Below are positions 51,229-60,010 of a stretch of 64,000 nt of DNA, piece by piece (the stretch's first letter is position 1; every line of letters starts with the position of its first letter). The position numbers were made by a program, and so were the translations under genes. The DNA is from Sulfurimonas sp. Its GTDB lineage: Bacteria; Campylobacterota; Campylobacteria; Campylobacterales; Sulfurimonadaceae. The stretch covers positions 62,001 through 126,000 of the forward strand of contig NZ_JAPHUF010000002.1 in NCBI RefSeq assembly GCF_026196735.1, given 5' to 3'. The notes under the pieces are model-generated. The model made no database searches. It was not told where the DNA came from and saw only the letters and a program-made list of their open reading frames with translations.

Positions 51229-53928
51229 ATGCAGCATTTAATCGGAGAAAATTGGCACTCTTTTGAAACTGAAAAAATTGTAGAAAAATTAGAAAGCAAC
51301 ATAAATGATGGCTTAGGTCCTCTTAGTATAAAGCATAGGAAAGAGTTTTTTGGCAAAAATGAGTTAAAAGAGAAAAAACAAGACTCCAAACTCAAAAAAT
51401 TCTTTATGCAGTTTCATAATGCCCTTATTTATATACTCCTTGGTGCATCGGCAGTCACAGGCTTTTTACAAGAGTGGGTAGACAGCGGGGTTATCTTTGG
51501 CGTTGTCATTATAAATGTGATTATTGGCTATATTCAAGAGGTAAAAGCCCAAGAAGCGATAGATTCCCTTAAAGAGATGATGACAACAGAAGCCATAGTG
51601 ATAAGAGATGGCAAAAAAATCAATATATCCTCTGTAGATTTAGTACCCGGAGATATAGTCCTGCTTGAATCTGGTTCAAAAGTGCCCGCAGACATGAGGC
51701 TCATAGAAGCAAAAGATTTAAAAGTTGATGAATCGATGCTTACAGGAGAGTCTCTGCCTGTGCAAAAAAATCTTTCAGTTCATAGTCAAGACATAACAAT
51801 CAATGACAGAAAAAATATGACATATTCAGGAACATATGTAACCTACGGTAGAGCAAAAGGGATAGTGGTCGCAACTGCTTCTCATACTGAACTTGGTAAA
51901 ATTGCTCACCTTATAGAAGAGACCACTTCTATGGAGACTCCTCTTACAAAAAAAATCTCAGCATTCTCAAAAATACTGCTCTATGTTATTTTAGTTCTTG
52001 CGACGATTACATTTTTGATTGGACTCTTAAGAGATTATAGTATTGTAGATACATTTATGGCTTCTGTTGCTTTGGCTGTTGGTGCAATTCCCGAGGGCTT
52101 ACCGGCGGCTGTTACAATTACGCTTGCTATCGGTGTCAGTCGAATGGCAAAACAGCATGCCATTATCAGAAAACTTCCGGCAGTTGAAACACTTGGAAGT
52201 GTTACGACAATCTGTTCTGACAAGACAGGAACACTAACTCAAAACAAGATGAGTGTCACAAATATATTTTGTGAGGGTAACTCTTATGAGATAGATGGTG
52301 TTGGATATGAACCAAAGGGTAATTTTTTTAAAGATAATAAAGAGATAGATTCTTTAGATGATAAACTACAAGAGGTACTTAGAGCAGGGTATTTATGTAA
52401 TGAATCATATCTTGTAAATAAAGATGGTCATTATCTTATAAAGGGAGATCCGACAGAGGGTGCACTAATCGTTAGTGCCTTAAAAGCCGGATTGGATGAG
52501 AATGCTCTAAACACAACATACCCAAGGCTTGACATTTTACCTTTTGAATCAGACAGACAGTATATGGCAACGCTAAACAAAGATATAAGCACGAATGAAA
52601 ACAACATATATCTAAAAGGCTCTGTTGAAAGATGTTTAAATATTTGTGACTATGAGATAAGTGACACAGGCACAGTTGCTGTTGATAAAGATAAAATTTT
52701 AGCAAAAGCACAGGAGTATGCAAGCCAAGGTTTAAGAGTTTTGGCTTTGGCTAAAAAAGTAAGTCACGGAGATAAAATAAGTGACAATGAATTGGACAAC
52801 GGCTTTGTGTTTTTAGGTCTACAAGCTATGATGGATCCACCGCGTCCAGAAGCAATAGAGGCCGTAAAAGAGTCCATTGGCGCGGGCATAAAAGTTATTA
52901 TGATAACTGGCGATCATGCTCACACTGCCTTTTCAATAGCAAAAATGATGTCTATAGTAGAAGAAGATGCAATATTTGAAGATACAGTATTAAATGGTAA
53001 AGAACTATTTAGTATAAGCGATAAAGAACTCATTGAAAAAGTATCTACTGTAAGAGTGTTTGCAAGGGTTGAGCCAGAACAAAAACTTCGAATTGTAGAT
53101 GCTCTTCAAGCAAGGGGAGAGATAGTTGCTATGACCGGTGATGGCGTAAATGACGCTCCGGCACTTAAGCAAGCAGATATCGGCATAGCTATGGGTAAAG
53201 GCGGTACTGAGGTAGCAAAAGAGGCTGCAGATATGATTTTAAGTGATGATAACTTCAGCTCAATCACACATGCTGTTAAAGAAGGTAGAAATGTCTTTGA
53301 TAATCTAATCAAGTTTATTACCTGGACTCTGCCGACAAACCTCGGTGAAGGACTTGTTATATTGGTTGCTATTATGTTGGGCTTGACTCTCCCAATACTT
53401 CCTGTGCAAATTTTGTGGATTAACATGTCAACAGCAATTCTTTTAGGGCTTATGCTTGTTTTTGAACCTCATGAGGATGACATAATGCTTCGTGCTCCAA
53501 GAGACCCAAAAAAATCTATTTTGACAAAAGTCATAGTCATACAGATGCTAGTAGTTGGTTTTTACATGTTGATTGCTTCATATATTATGTTTAACTATGC
53601 AATAGCAAACGGACAGAGTGTTGAGTATGCTAGAACTATTGCTGTAAATATCTTTGTTTTTGTTGAGCTTTTTTACCTCTTTTCTTGTAAAGAGCTGCAA
53701 AAATCAGTTTTTAGAACCAATATAATGAACAATAAGTTGCTTCTTTTAGGCGTTGCTCTTATGATATTTATTCAAATAACTTTTACGCATGCTAGTTTTA
53801 TGAACACAATGTTTAAAAGTGAAGGTTTAGATTTTATGACATGGACACAAATATTGCTTATAGGATTTGGTGTTCTTTTTGTGGTAGAAATCAAAAGATT
53901 TATTGATAGCAAACTAGGTATTAGCTAA
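51229..53928 (+). CDS. P2-type cation-transporting P-type ATPase
   Basis: Membrane ATPase of 899 residues. The N-terminal cation-ATPase domain (residues ~1-70), actuator motif TGES, phosphorylation site Asp331 in [19 protein letters not shown] nucleotide domain, and [11 protein letters not shown] hinge are all present. M4 has AIPEGLPA and M5 keeps TNLGEG as in Ca2+ pumps. M6 reads [11 protein letters not shown], where the Asp of SERCA-type pumps is Ala. The transported ion is therefore unclear (Ca2+, Na+, H+ or other). It starts 12 bp after echF behind AGGAG, placing it in the Ech operon. Confidence 0.9.
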   Translation: MQHLIGENWHSFETEKIVEKLESNINDGLGPLSIKHRKEFFGKNELKEKKQDSKLKKFFMQFHNALIYILLGASAVTGFLQEWVDSGVIFGVVIINVIIGYIQEVKAQEAIDSLKEMMTTEAIVIRDGKKINISSVDLVPGDIVLLESGSKVPADMRLIEAKDLKVDESMLTGESLPVQKNLSVHSQDITINDRKNMTYSGTYVTYGRAKGIVVATASHTELGKIAHLIEETTSMETPLTKKISAFSKILLYVILVLATITFLIGLLRDYSIVDTFMASVALAVGAIPEGLPAAVTITLAIGVSRMAKQHAIIRKLPAVETLGSVTTICSDKTGTLTQNKMSVTNIFCEGNSYEIDGVGYEPKGNFFKDNKEIDSLDDKLQEVLRAGYLCNESYLVNKDGHYLIKGDPTEGALIVSALKAGLDENALNTTYPRLDILPFESDRQYMATLNKDISTNENNIYLKGSVERCLNICDYEISDTGTVAVDKDKILAKAQEYASQGLRVLALAKKVSHGDKISDNELDNGFVFLGLQAMMDPPRPEAIEAVKESIGAGIKVIMITGDHAHTAFSIAKMMSIVEEDAIFEDTVLNGKELFSISDKELIEKVSTVRVFARVEPEQKLRIVDALQARGEIVAMTGDGVNDAPALKQADIGIAMGKGGTEVAKEAADMILSDDNFSSITHAVKEGRNVFDNLIKFITWTLPTNLGEGLVILVAIMLGLTLPILPVQILWINMSTAILLGLMLVFEPHEDDIMLRAPRDPKKSILTKVIVIQMLVVGFYMLIASYIMFNYAIANGQSVEYARTIAVNIFVFVELFYLFSCKELQKSVFRTNIMNNKLLLLGVALMIFIQITFTHASFMNTMFKSEGLDFMTWTQILLIGFGVLFVVEIKRFIDSKLGIS

Positions 53929-53959
53929 AATTGGTACAATATAGAAAAAGGATTTTATA

Positions 53960-54133
53960 ATGAAGTATATAATGATATCTCAAATATTTTTAAGCGGTTT
54001 GTTCGCTCATGGTTTTGCCCATGAACATTTGCATTTTTTTGACTCTTTACATGTAGAGTATTTTGTTCTGTTTATAGCCGGATTGGTGAGTGCATTTTTC
54101 ATATATGAAAAAGTGTTTAAAGGCAATCGTTAA
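53960..54133 (+). CDS. Small His-rich membrane protein coupled to hypB
   Basis: A 57-residue protein: a short hydrophobic N-terminal stretch, a His-rich loop (AHGFAHEHLHFFDSLHVEYF, six His), then one helix (about 35-50) and a basic end. AAGGA precedes the ATG and the stop overlaps the hypB start (TAATG). Position and His content suggest a Ni2+-related membrane role with HypB, possibly a reduced HupE-like protein. I know no named family. Confidence 0.75.
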   Translation: MKYIMISQIFLSGLFAHGFAHEHLHFFDSLHVEYFVLFIAGLVSAFFIYEKVFKGNR

Positions 54134-54894
54134 TGTGCCAAGATTGTGGATGTAGCATTACTGAGCATAGCCATGATGCAGACGAACATACTCATGATAT
54201 GCAAAATGTCCATGCAAATCCACAGCTAAATAACAAAATAACCGTAGATGTAATCACAAAGATTTTAGACAAAAATGACCACGAAGCAGGGCATAATCGC
54301 GCTCACTTTGAAAAGCACGGAGTTTTGGCCATAAACCTTATGAGCAGTCCCGGCAGCGGAAAGACAGCACTACTAGAAAAGATTGCTGACATGTCGAAGT
54401 TTAAATTTGGTGTTATTGAGGGTGACTTGGAGACAAGTAGAGATGCAGACAGACTAAAAGCAAAGGGAATCCCCGCGTATCAGATACAAACAGGCTCAGC
54501 TTGTCACTTAGATGCCTTTATGGTTCATAAGGGACTTCACGATATGCCTCTCTCTGAGATAGATGTATGTTTTGTTGAAAATGTAGGCAACCTTGTCTGT
54601 CCAGCTTCATACGATGTGGGAACACATCTAAACATAGTTTTGGTGAGTGTTCCTGAGGGAAATGACAAGATAGAAAAATACCCTGTTATGTTTAGAAAAG
54701 CCGACTTGGTCCTCATCACAAAAACTGACCTTCTGCCGTATATAGATTATGATGTAGAAGCAGAGAAAAAAGAGGCGAGAAAACTAAAACCAAATGTTGA
54801 CATATTGGAAATTAGCATAAAAGATGATGACTCAATCAAAAAGGTCATAGAGTGGATAGAAATCAAAAGGATGCAACATGAAAAAAACAGTTGA
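54133..54894 (+). CDS. hypB: Hydrogenase nickel-insertion GTPase HypB
   Basis: GTPase that delivers Ni2+ to the large subunit with HypA. The N-terminal CQDCGC matches the high-affinity nickel site and a His-rich stretch follows (EHSHDADEHTHDMQNVH). P-loop SSPGSGKTALLEKI, metal-site CHLDA, CFVENVGNLVCPA and the G4 motif KTDLL are present. Length 253 residues is typical. It overlaps the following hydrolase by 17 bp. Confidence 0.96.
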   Translation: MCQDCGCSITEHSHDADEHTHDMQNVHANPQLNNKITVDVITKILDKNDHEAGHNRAHFEKHGVLAINLMSSPGSGKTALLEKIADMSKFKFGVIEGDLETSRDADRLKAKGIPAYQIQTGSACHLDAFMVHKGLHDMPLSEIDVCFVENVGNLVCPASYDVGTHLNIVLVSVPEGNDKIEKYPVMFRKADLVLITKTDLLPYIDYDVEAEKKEARKLKPNVDILEISIKDDDSIKKVIEWIEIKRMQHEKNS

Positions 54895-55666
54895 CGGACT
54901 ATCTCTCTTTATTGAGGGTAACAGCAAAAATAGAACAATTGTTTTTATACACGGTTTCCCCTTCAACCATAGCGCTTGGCAAGCACAGATTGAGATGTTT
55001 AGTGCAGATTACTACTGTATAGCGTATGATATCAGAGGACTTGGAGACTCTGTTGTTGGCGATGGGCAGTTTACGATGGAATCTTTTGTTGATGATCTCT
55101 CTACGATAATAGATAAGATGAGCTTGGACAAACCTATTTTATGCGCTCACTCTATGGGTGGGTATATCTCTCTAAGAGCGTTACAGAGAATGCAGGAGAG
55201 ATTCTTGGCTGTTATTTTACTAGATACCGTTTCAGGTGCTGACAATAATGAAGGCAAATTAAAAAGAGCAGCTGCCATTAAGAAAATAAACAGTGAAGGA
55301 TTGACTCCCTTTGTAAAAGATTTTATCACACTTTGTTATGGCGAGCTTTACAAGAGAGAACATTTAGAAGATTTTCAAAAGAGGATTGATTTATCGGCCT
55401 CATATAATCCTTTAGGTGTTAAAGGGTGTTTGCTGGCAATGCTAAGCAGAAATGATACAACACAATACTTAAGCAGTATAACAATTCCATCTCTTTTGAT
55501 ATGCGGGGAAGAGGATGCTCTTACCCCTCCTTCTGCAATGAAAGAGATGTCCCAAGAGATGAAAAACTCAGAATTTGTTTTGATAAAAAACAGTGCGCAT
55601 ATGAGTGCAATTGAAAATCCTGTGGATGTAAACAGTGCTATTAAATCTTTTTTAGAAAAAGTGTAG
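54878..55666 (+). CDS. Alpha/beta hydrolase within the hyp operon
   Basis: Cytoplasmic serine hydrolase of 262 residues. The oxyanion motif is HGFPFNHSAW, the nucleophile Ser lies in AHSMGGY (near residue 90), the acid in CGEEDALTP, and the His in NSAHMSAIE. It resembles 3-oxoadipate enol-lactonase/esterase-type folds; the substrate is not predictable. It overlaps hypB and precedes hypC by 9 bp, so it is co-expressed with hydrogenase maturation. Confidence 0.88.
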   Translation: MKKTVDGLSLFIEGNSKNRTIVFIHGFPFNHSAWQAQIEMFSADYYCIAYDIRGLGDSVVGDGQFTMESFVDDLSTIIDKMSLDKPILCAHSMGGYISLRALQRMQERFLAVILLDTVSGADNNEGKLKRAAAIKKINSEGLTPFVKDFITLCYGELYKREHLEDFQKRIDLSASYNPLGVKGCLLAMLSRNDTTQYLSSITIPSLLICGEEDALTPPSAMKEMSQEMKNSEFVLIKNSAHMSAIENPVDVNSAIKSFLEKV

Positions 55667-55675
55667 GTAAAAAAT

Positions 55676-55918
55676 ATGTGCCTTTCAATACCCTCTAAAG
55701 TAACAAAAATAGACAAAGAGAGAAATGTTGCTACTGTTGACACTATGGGTGTGAGTAGAGAAGCCAGTTTAGACCTTATGGAAGATGGAGGTGTCGAGGT
55801 GGGAGACTATGTTCTTTTACACATTGGATTTATTATGAATAAGATTGATGAAGCTGATGCTATCTCCTCACTTGAAGCATACGAAGAGGTACTTAAGATA
55901 ATGGACGAAGAAGAATGA
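55676..55918 (+). CDS. hypC: Hydrogenase assembly chaperone HypC
   Basis: An 80-residue chaperone that carries the Fe(CN)2CO unit with HypD. It begins with the essential MCLSIPSKV (Cys2), has VGDYVLLHIGFIMNKID, and ends with an acidic helix. Only one HypC/HybG homologue is visible, although two hydrogenases are encoded. ATGA overlap with hypD. Confidence 0.95.
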   Translation: MCLSIPSKVTKIDKERNVATVDTMGVSREASLDLMEDGGVEVGDYVLLHIGFIMNKIDEADAISSLEAYEEVLKIMDEEE

Positions 55919-57042
55919 GTAAAACTCTTCAACTAAAAGAGCTCTACACAGAGTTTAGAAATCCTGATACTATAAAGTCGTATGCTTCTCTGATAAAGCA
56001 AGAGGCTAAAAAACTTGAACGCGATGTCAGTATTATGGAAGTGTGCGGAGGACATACCCATACCATTATGAAGTATGGTCTTTTACAGCTTCTTCCCAAA
56101 AATGTACACTTCATTCATGGTCCCGGCTGTCCTGTGTGTATAATGCCAAAAGAGAGAGTAGACCATGCCATAGCGCTCTCAAAACAACCTGATGTCATAC
56201 TTGTCACTTTAGGCGATATGATAAAAGTACCCGGAAGTGAAGCAAGCCTGCAAGACGCAAGAGCAAAAGGTGCTGATGTAAGGTTTGTTTACTCTCCTAC
56301 AGACTGTTTAAAAATAGCCGAGCAAAATCCTGATAAAACAGTTATATTTTTTGCCATAGGTTTTGAGACGACTACACCTATGACATCTGCTTTGATAAAT
56401 CAGGTTATAAACAAAAATATTAAAAATATTCTGTTTCATATCAATCATGTAACAGTTCCAGAGCCAATGCGTGTTTTACTTGATGATGATGAAAATAAGA
56501 TAGATGCATTTATCGGTCCTGCACATGTAAGCGTAATAACCGGAAGTAAGATTTACGATGAATTCCCAAGAGACTACAAAAAACCTGTTGTGGTAAGCGG
56601 TTTTGAACCTGTGGATGTCATACACTCTGTGCTGATGATACTTAAACAATTCAATGAAAATAGATGTGAGGTTGAGGTTGAGTACAGTAGAAGTGTAAGT
56701 CATGATGGAAATGTAGTTGCACAAAAATTAAATGACATGTTCTTTGAGAGAAGGGACACTTTTAGATGGCGGGGTGTCGGTGAGATACCTAAAAGTGCTT
56801 TAAAATTAAAAGATGAGTACTCCTACTTGGATGCTGAAGTTACTTATGCAGAAATATTGCCAAATGAAAAAATAGACGATCATAAGCTATGTATATGCGG
56901 TGATATTTTAAAAGGAAAAGCAAATCCAATAGAGTGTAAAGTCTTTGGCAATGCATGTAAACCCTCAAGCCCTCTTGGAAGCTGTATGGTCAGCAGTGAA
57001 GGAGCTTGTGCGGCTTACTATAAATATGGCGGTATATTATGA
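55915..57042 (+). CDS. hypD: Hydrogenase iron-centre assembly protein HypD
   Basis: Scaffold where the Fe(CN)2CO group is built. CGGHTHTIMKYG, HGPGCPVCIMP and GFETTTP are present, plus the C-terminal 4Fe-4S Cys set (CICGDILKG, CKVFGNACKP, SCMVSSEGAC). Length 375 residues is standard. Overlaps hypC and the SixA-like gene by 4 bp each. Confidence 0.97.
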   Translation: MSKTLQLKELYTEFRNPDTIKSYASLIKQEAKKLERDVSIMEVCGGHTHTIMKYGLLQLLPKNVHFIHGPGCPVCIMPKERVDHAIALSKQPDVILVTLGDMIKVPGSEASLQDARAKGADVRFVYSPTDCLKIAEQNPDKTVIFFAIGFETTTPMTSALINQVINKNIKNILFHINHVTVPEPMRVLLDDDENKIDAFIGPAHVSVITGSKIYDEFPRDYKKPVVVSGFEPVDVIHSVLMILKQFNENRCEVEVEYSRSVSHDGNVVAQKLNDMFFERRDTFRWRGVGEIPKSALKLKDEYSYLDAEVTYAEILPNEKIDDHKLCICGDILKGKANPIECKVFGNACKPSSPLGSCMVSSEGACAAYYKYGGIL

Positions 57043-57545
57043 AAAAACTCTACATAATCAGACACGCAAAATCAAGCTGGAAAGATTTAGAGATTGATGA
57101 TTTTGACAGACCTCTCAACAAAAGAGGCAAGCAAAATGCTCCTTTTATGGGAGAGAAACTAAAAGAAAAAGAGATTATGCCAGACATGATTATCTCAAGC
57201 CCGGCATTAAGAGCAAAAACTACAGCAGAGATAATTGCTAAAAAAATGAACTATACAAAAGAGGTATTTTTCAATCAAGATCTTTACGAAGCGGATGCAA
57301 CAACTCTGCATAATATTTTGAGTAAGATTGATAATGAAAATAGTGTTGTGTTTTTGATTGGACACAATCCTGAGTTAAACATGCTAGCTGAAATATATGT
57401 CGGTTTTGATGAAAACATACCTACTTGCGGTGTTTTAGAGGTTGAGTTTAACTGCGATAGATGGATAGACATAGGAGCAAACAATGCTAGACTCGTATCG
57501 TTTGATTATCCCAAGAGATATAACGAAGTCAAAACCGATATTTAA
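57039..57545 (+). CDS. SixA-like histidine phosphatase
   Basis: A 168-residue phosphohistidine-phosphatase superfamily protein. The catalytic RHG-type motif is IIRHAKSSWKD (His9). A second Arg is in SSPALRAKTTAEII and the second His in LIGHNPELNML. E. coli SixA acts on phosphohistidine in relay proteins. Here it overlaps hypD by ATGA and closes the first hyp run. A histidine kinase lies 3 kb downstream; a link is speculative. Confidence 0.88.
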   Translation: MKKLYIIRHAKSSWKDLEIDDFDRPLNKRGKQNAPFMGEKLKEKEIMPDMIISSPALRAKTTAEIIAKKMNYTKEVFFNQDLYEADATTLHNILSKIDNENSVVFLIGHNPELNMLAEIYVGFDENIPTCGVLEVEFNCDRWIDIGANNARLVSFDYPKRYNEVKTDI

Positions 57546-57672
57546 AAAGCTTAAACAAAACCTAAAAAAATAACCTACTTATAAAACAATAAGAAGCTTA
57601 AAAGTTAAATCGGATAAAATTTGTCTGATTTAAAAATACTAGAGCGTAATGCGTTCTTAACAAGGATACACA

Positions 57673-57807
57673 ATGAAAACATTGATTTTATTAATCGGAC
57701 TAACACTAGGTGCTCTTCAAGCTGACAATATCGTAGCATACGATACTAAAAACGGCAACAATGCTGAGACTATTAAGCCTAACTACCCAAGTCAAGAACT
57801 TTACTAA
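57673..57807 (+). CDS. Secreted mini-peptide (44 residues)
   Basis: Signal peptide MKTLILLIGLTLGALQA followed by only 27 mature residues ending in YPSQELY. AAGGA precedes the ATG, a TAAAAT at 57616-57621 could serve as -10, and a strong terminator starts 22 bp after the stop. This complete transcription unit argues for a real gene. No Cys, no recognised family. It may be a small periplasmic peptide or part of a regulatory transcript. Confidence 0.65.
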   Translation: MKTLILLIGLTLGALQADNIVAYDTKNGNNAETIKPNYPSQELY

Positions 57808-57828
57808 AAGCTAAGTTCTTTTTCCTCT

Positions 57829-57858
57829 AGCTCGCCTTTTACGGCGGGCTTTTTTTTT
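57829..57858 (+). terminator. Strong rho-independent terminator
   Basis: AGCTCGCC (57829-57836) pairs with GGCGGGCT (57843-57850) around a 6-base loop, followed by at least eight T. It is the clearest intrinsic terminator in the window. It separates the ech/hypBCD run plus mini-peptide from the hypE-A-F run. Confidence 0.9.
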
Positions 57859-57949
57859 CTTTTTTTACTCAAAATCCTCAAACATACTTTTTAATCATCC
57901 AAATATAAAAAATTATCATCAAAATCTTACTATCTGGCATACTTTTCGC

Positions 57950-57955
57950 TAAAAT
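57950..57955 (+). promoter_or_regulatory. -10-like TAAAAT for the aldo/keto reductase-hypEAF run
   Basis: TAAAAT downstream of the terminator. The expected start is near 57962 and leads into AAAAGG and the ATG at 57978. It would drive the second hyp transcription unit. Confidence 0.5.
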
Positions 57956-57977
57956 ATTTAAAATGAAAAGGTTAAAT

Positions 57978-58997
57978 ATGCAATACAGATACATAGGAAA
58001 AACAGGGCTAAGAGTTACGCCGATTTGTTTGGGAACTATGAGCTTTGGTTCTTGGAGCGATGAGGCAGAGTCTTTTAAAATTATGGACAAAGCAGTAGAC
58101 TTTGGTATAAACTTTTTTGATACAGCTGAGCTTTATCCTGTACCACCAAGAGCGGAGTATGCAGGTGAGACTGAGAGTATTATCGGCAGATGGCTCAAAG
58201 GCAGACAAAGAGATAAACTAATAATTGCTTCAAAGGTTGCAGGAGCGGCTAACGGCTGGTTCGTCCCGCCTATCCGCCATGGTATGACTGCTATTGATAA
58301 GTTTCATATCAAAAAGGCAGTAGAGGGAAGTCTTAAACGCCTTGGCACTGAGTATATTGATTTGTATCAGATGCATTGGCCTGATTCTATAGTGCCTATC
58401 GAAGAGTCCTTAAGAGCATTTGATGAGCTGGTACAAGAAGGCAAGGTCAGATACCTTGGAACTTCAAATGACACCGCTCACGGACTTACAAAAGCAAATG
58501 AGACATCCAAGAGATTGGGAATTTCCAGATTTGAGTCTATACAGAATAACTTCTCTTTAAACAATCCGCGCTTTTTGGATGAGCTTTCACATGTATGCAG
58601 CAAAGAAGATATTTCACTGCTTGCTTATTCGCCAATAGCCGGTGGAGTTCTTAGCGGAAAGTATAATGGAGAGTTTTACCCTGATGTTGCAAGGTTTGCA
58701 GAGTATTTAAAAAACGGCGATAAAAGAGGACTGGCTCAAAGTCACAGATTTGTAAATGAGAAATCATTGGCTACAACTGCAAGATATATGGACATAGCAA
58801 AAAAGCTTGACATGTCAGTAGTGACATTAGCTGTTGCCTACTCAAAACAGTTCTCCTTTGTAGCTTCAACTATCATCGGTGCGAGAAATGCCAAACAACT
58901 TGATGAATCGTTTGCAGCCATGGATGTAGTCTTATCTGATGAGACAATGGCCGAGATAAAAGCTGTACAACAAGAAATTATGTACCCGATGGGATAA
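57978..58997 (+). CDS. Aldo/keto reductase
   Basis: NADPH-dependent oxidoreductase of 339 residues, TIM-barrel AKR family. It begins MQYRYIGKTGLRVTPICLGT. The catalytic Asp/Tyr lie in NFFDTAELYP, the Lys in IIASKVAG and the His in YQMHWPD; the cofactor site is STIIGARNAKQLDE. Closest in form to the Tas/YajO type. Start set at 57978 because AAAAGG precedes it; an ATG at 57963 sits almost at the expected transcript start. It is 2 bp before hypE. Confidence 0.9.
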   Translation: MQYRYIGKTGLRVTPICLGTMSFGSWSDEAESFKIMDKAVDFGINFFDTAELYPVPPRAEYAGETESIIGRWLKGRQRDKLIIASKVAGAANGWFVPPIRHGMTAIDKFHIKKAVEGSLKRLGTEYIDLYQMHWPDSIVPIEESLRAFDELVQEGKVRYLGTSNDTAHGLTKANETSKRLGISRFESIQNNFSLNNPRFLDELSHVCSKEDISLLAYSPIAGGVLSGKYNGEFYPDVARFAEYLKNGDKRGLAQSHRFVNEKSLATTARYMDIAKKLDMSVVTLAVAYSKQFSFVASTIIGARNAKQLDESFAAMDVVLSDETMAEIKAVQQEIMYPMG

Positions 58998-58999
58998 AT

Positions 59000-59989
59000 A
59001 TGAAGCAAATAAAACTAGCACACGGAAACGGTGGAGAAGAGAACAACGAGTTAATATCAAAAATATTCTATAAAGCATTTAAAAATGAGATACTAGAAAA
59101 AAGCGAAGATGCGGCCATCATAGAAGATGGAAAACTTGCTTTTTCAACTGACAGTTTTACTGTAACACCACTGTTTTTTGCAGGAGCAGATATAGGTAAG
59201 CTTGCCGTTTGTGGAACTTGTAACGACTTGGCTATGATGGGTGCACAACCTAAATATTTGACATGTAGTGTGATTGTTGAAGAGGGATTTAGCATAGATG
59301 AGCTTAAAAAAATAGTCTCTTCCATGCAAAAAGAGCTTGAGATAAACGGTGCAAAAGTTGTAAGTGGTGACACAAAGGTAGTGCCTCGAGGAAGTGTCGA
59401 TAAGATTTTTATAAATACTACAGGTATCGGTAAAGTTTTAAAAAGTGGGATAAGTTCTAACTCCATAACAGATGAAGATGCAATAATTGTGAGTCGTGAT
59501 ATCGGTTGTCACGGTGCGACTATTTTTGCCGCTCGTGAGGGGATTGAGCTGACAAGTGAGCTTAAGAGTGATTGTACTTCGCTCTATCCGATTGTTAAAA
59601 AACTTCTTGATGAAGATATACATGTCACGGCAATGAGAGATGCTACAAGGGGAGGGCTTAGTGCTGTTTTAAACGAATGGGCTAAGCAGTCAAATATCTG
59701 CATAGAGGTTGATGAAGATAAGATTCCCGTTTGTGATGAAGTGATGGGGCTTTGTGAACTTTTGGGTTTTGATGCGACAAGTCTCGCAAATGAGGGAACA
59801 TTTCTTTTGGCTGTTAAAACACAAGATGCCAAAAAAGCATTGGAAATTCTTCAAAAGTTCAATAAAAACGCTTCTATAATAGGCAAGCTTACAGACCTGC
59901 ATGTAAAAAAAGTTATTTTAAATTCAGCATGGGGTACACAAAGGTTTTTAGATATGCCCACAGGTGAACTACTGCCTAGAATATGTTAG
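59000..59989 (+). CDS. hypE: Hydrogenase cyanide-ligand maturation protein HypE
   Basis: Dehydrates the thiocarboxamide on its own C-terminal Cys to give the cyanide ligand for iron. The PurM-like ATP fold shows LAHGNGGEENNELI and AFSTDSFTVTPLFF; TRGGLSAVLNE follows. The essential C-terminal PRIC is intact. Length 329 residues. It starts 2 bp after the aldo/keto reductase, away from hypBCD. Confidence 0.97.
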   Translation: MKQIKLAHGNGGEENNELISKIFYKAFKNEILEKSEDAAIIEDGKLAFSTDSFTVTPLFFAGADIGKLAVCGTCNDLAMMGAQPKYLTCSVIVEEGFSIDELKKIVSSMQKELEINGAKVVSGDTKVVPRGSVDKIFINTTGIGKVLKSGISSNSITDEDAIIVSRDIGCHGATIFAAREGIELTSELKSDCTSLYPIVKKLLDEDIHVTAMRDATRGGLSAVLNEWAKQSNICIEVDEDKIPVCDEVMGLCELLGFDATSLANEGTFLLAVKTQDAKKALEILQKFNKNASIIGKLTDLHVKKVILNSAWGTQRFLDMPTGELLPRIC

Positions 59990-60010
59990 AATGCTTACAA
60001 AGGTATTAAG

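Noticed and set aside
57604-57632. Terminator directly after the SixA-like gene
   Set aside because: An 8-bp stem with one G-T pair is present (AAATCGGA/TCTGATTT), but the following bases are A-rich rather than T-rich in the transcript direction.
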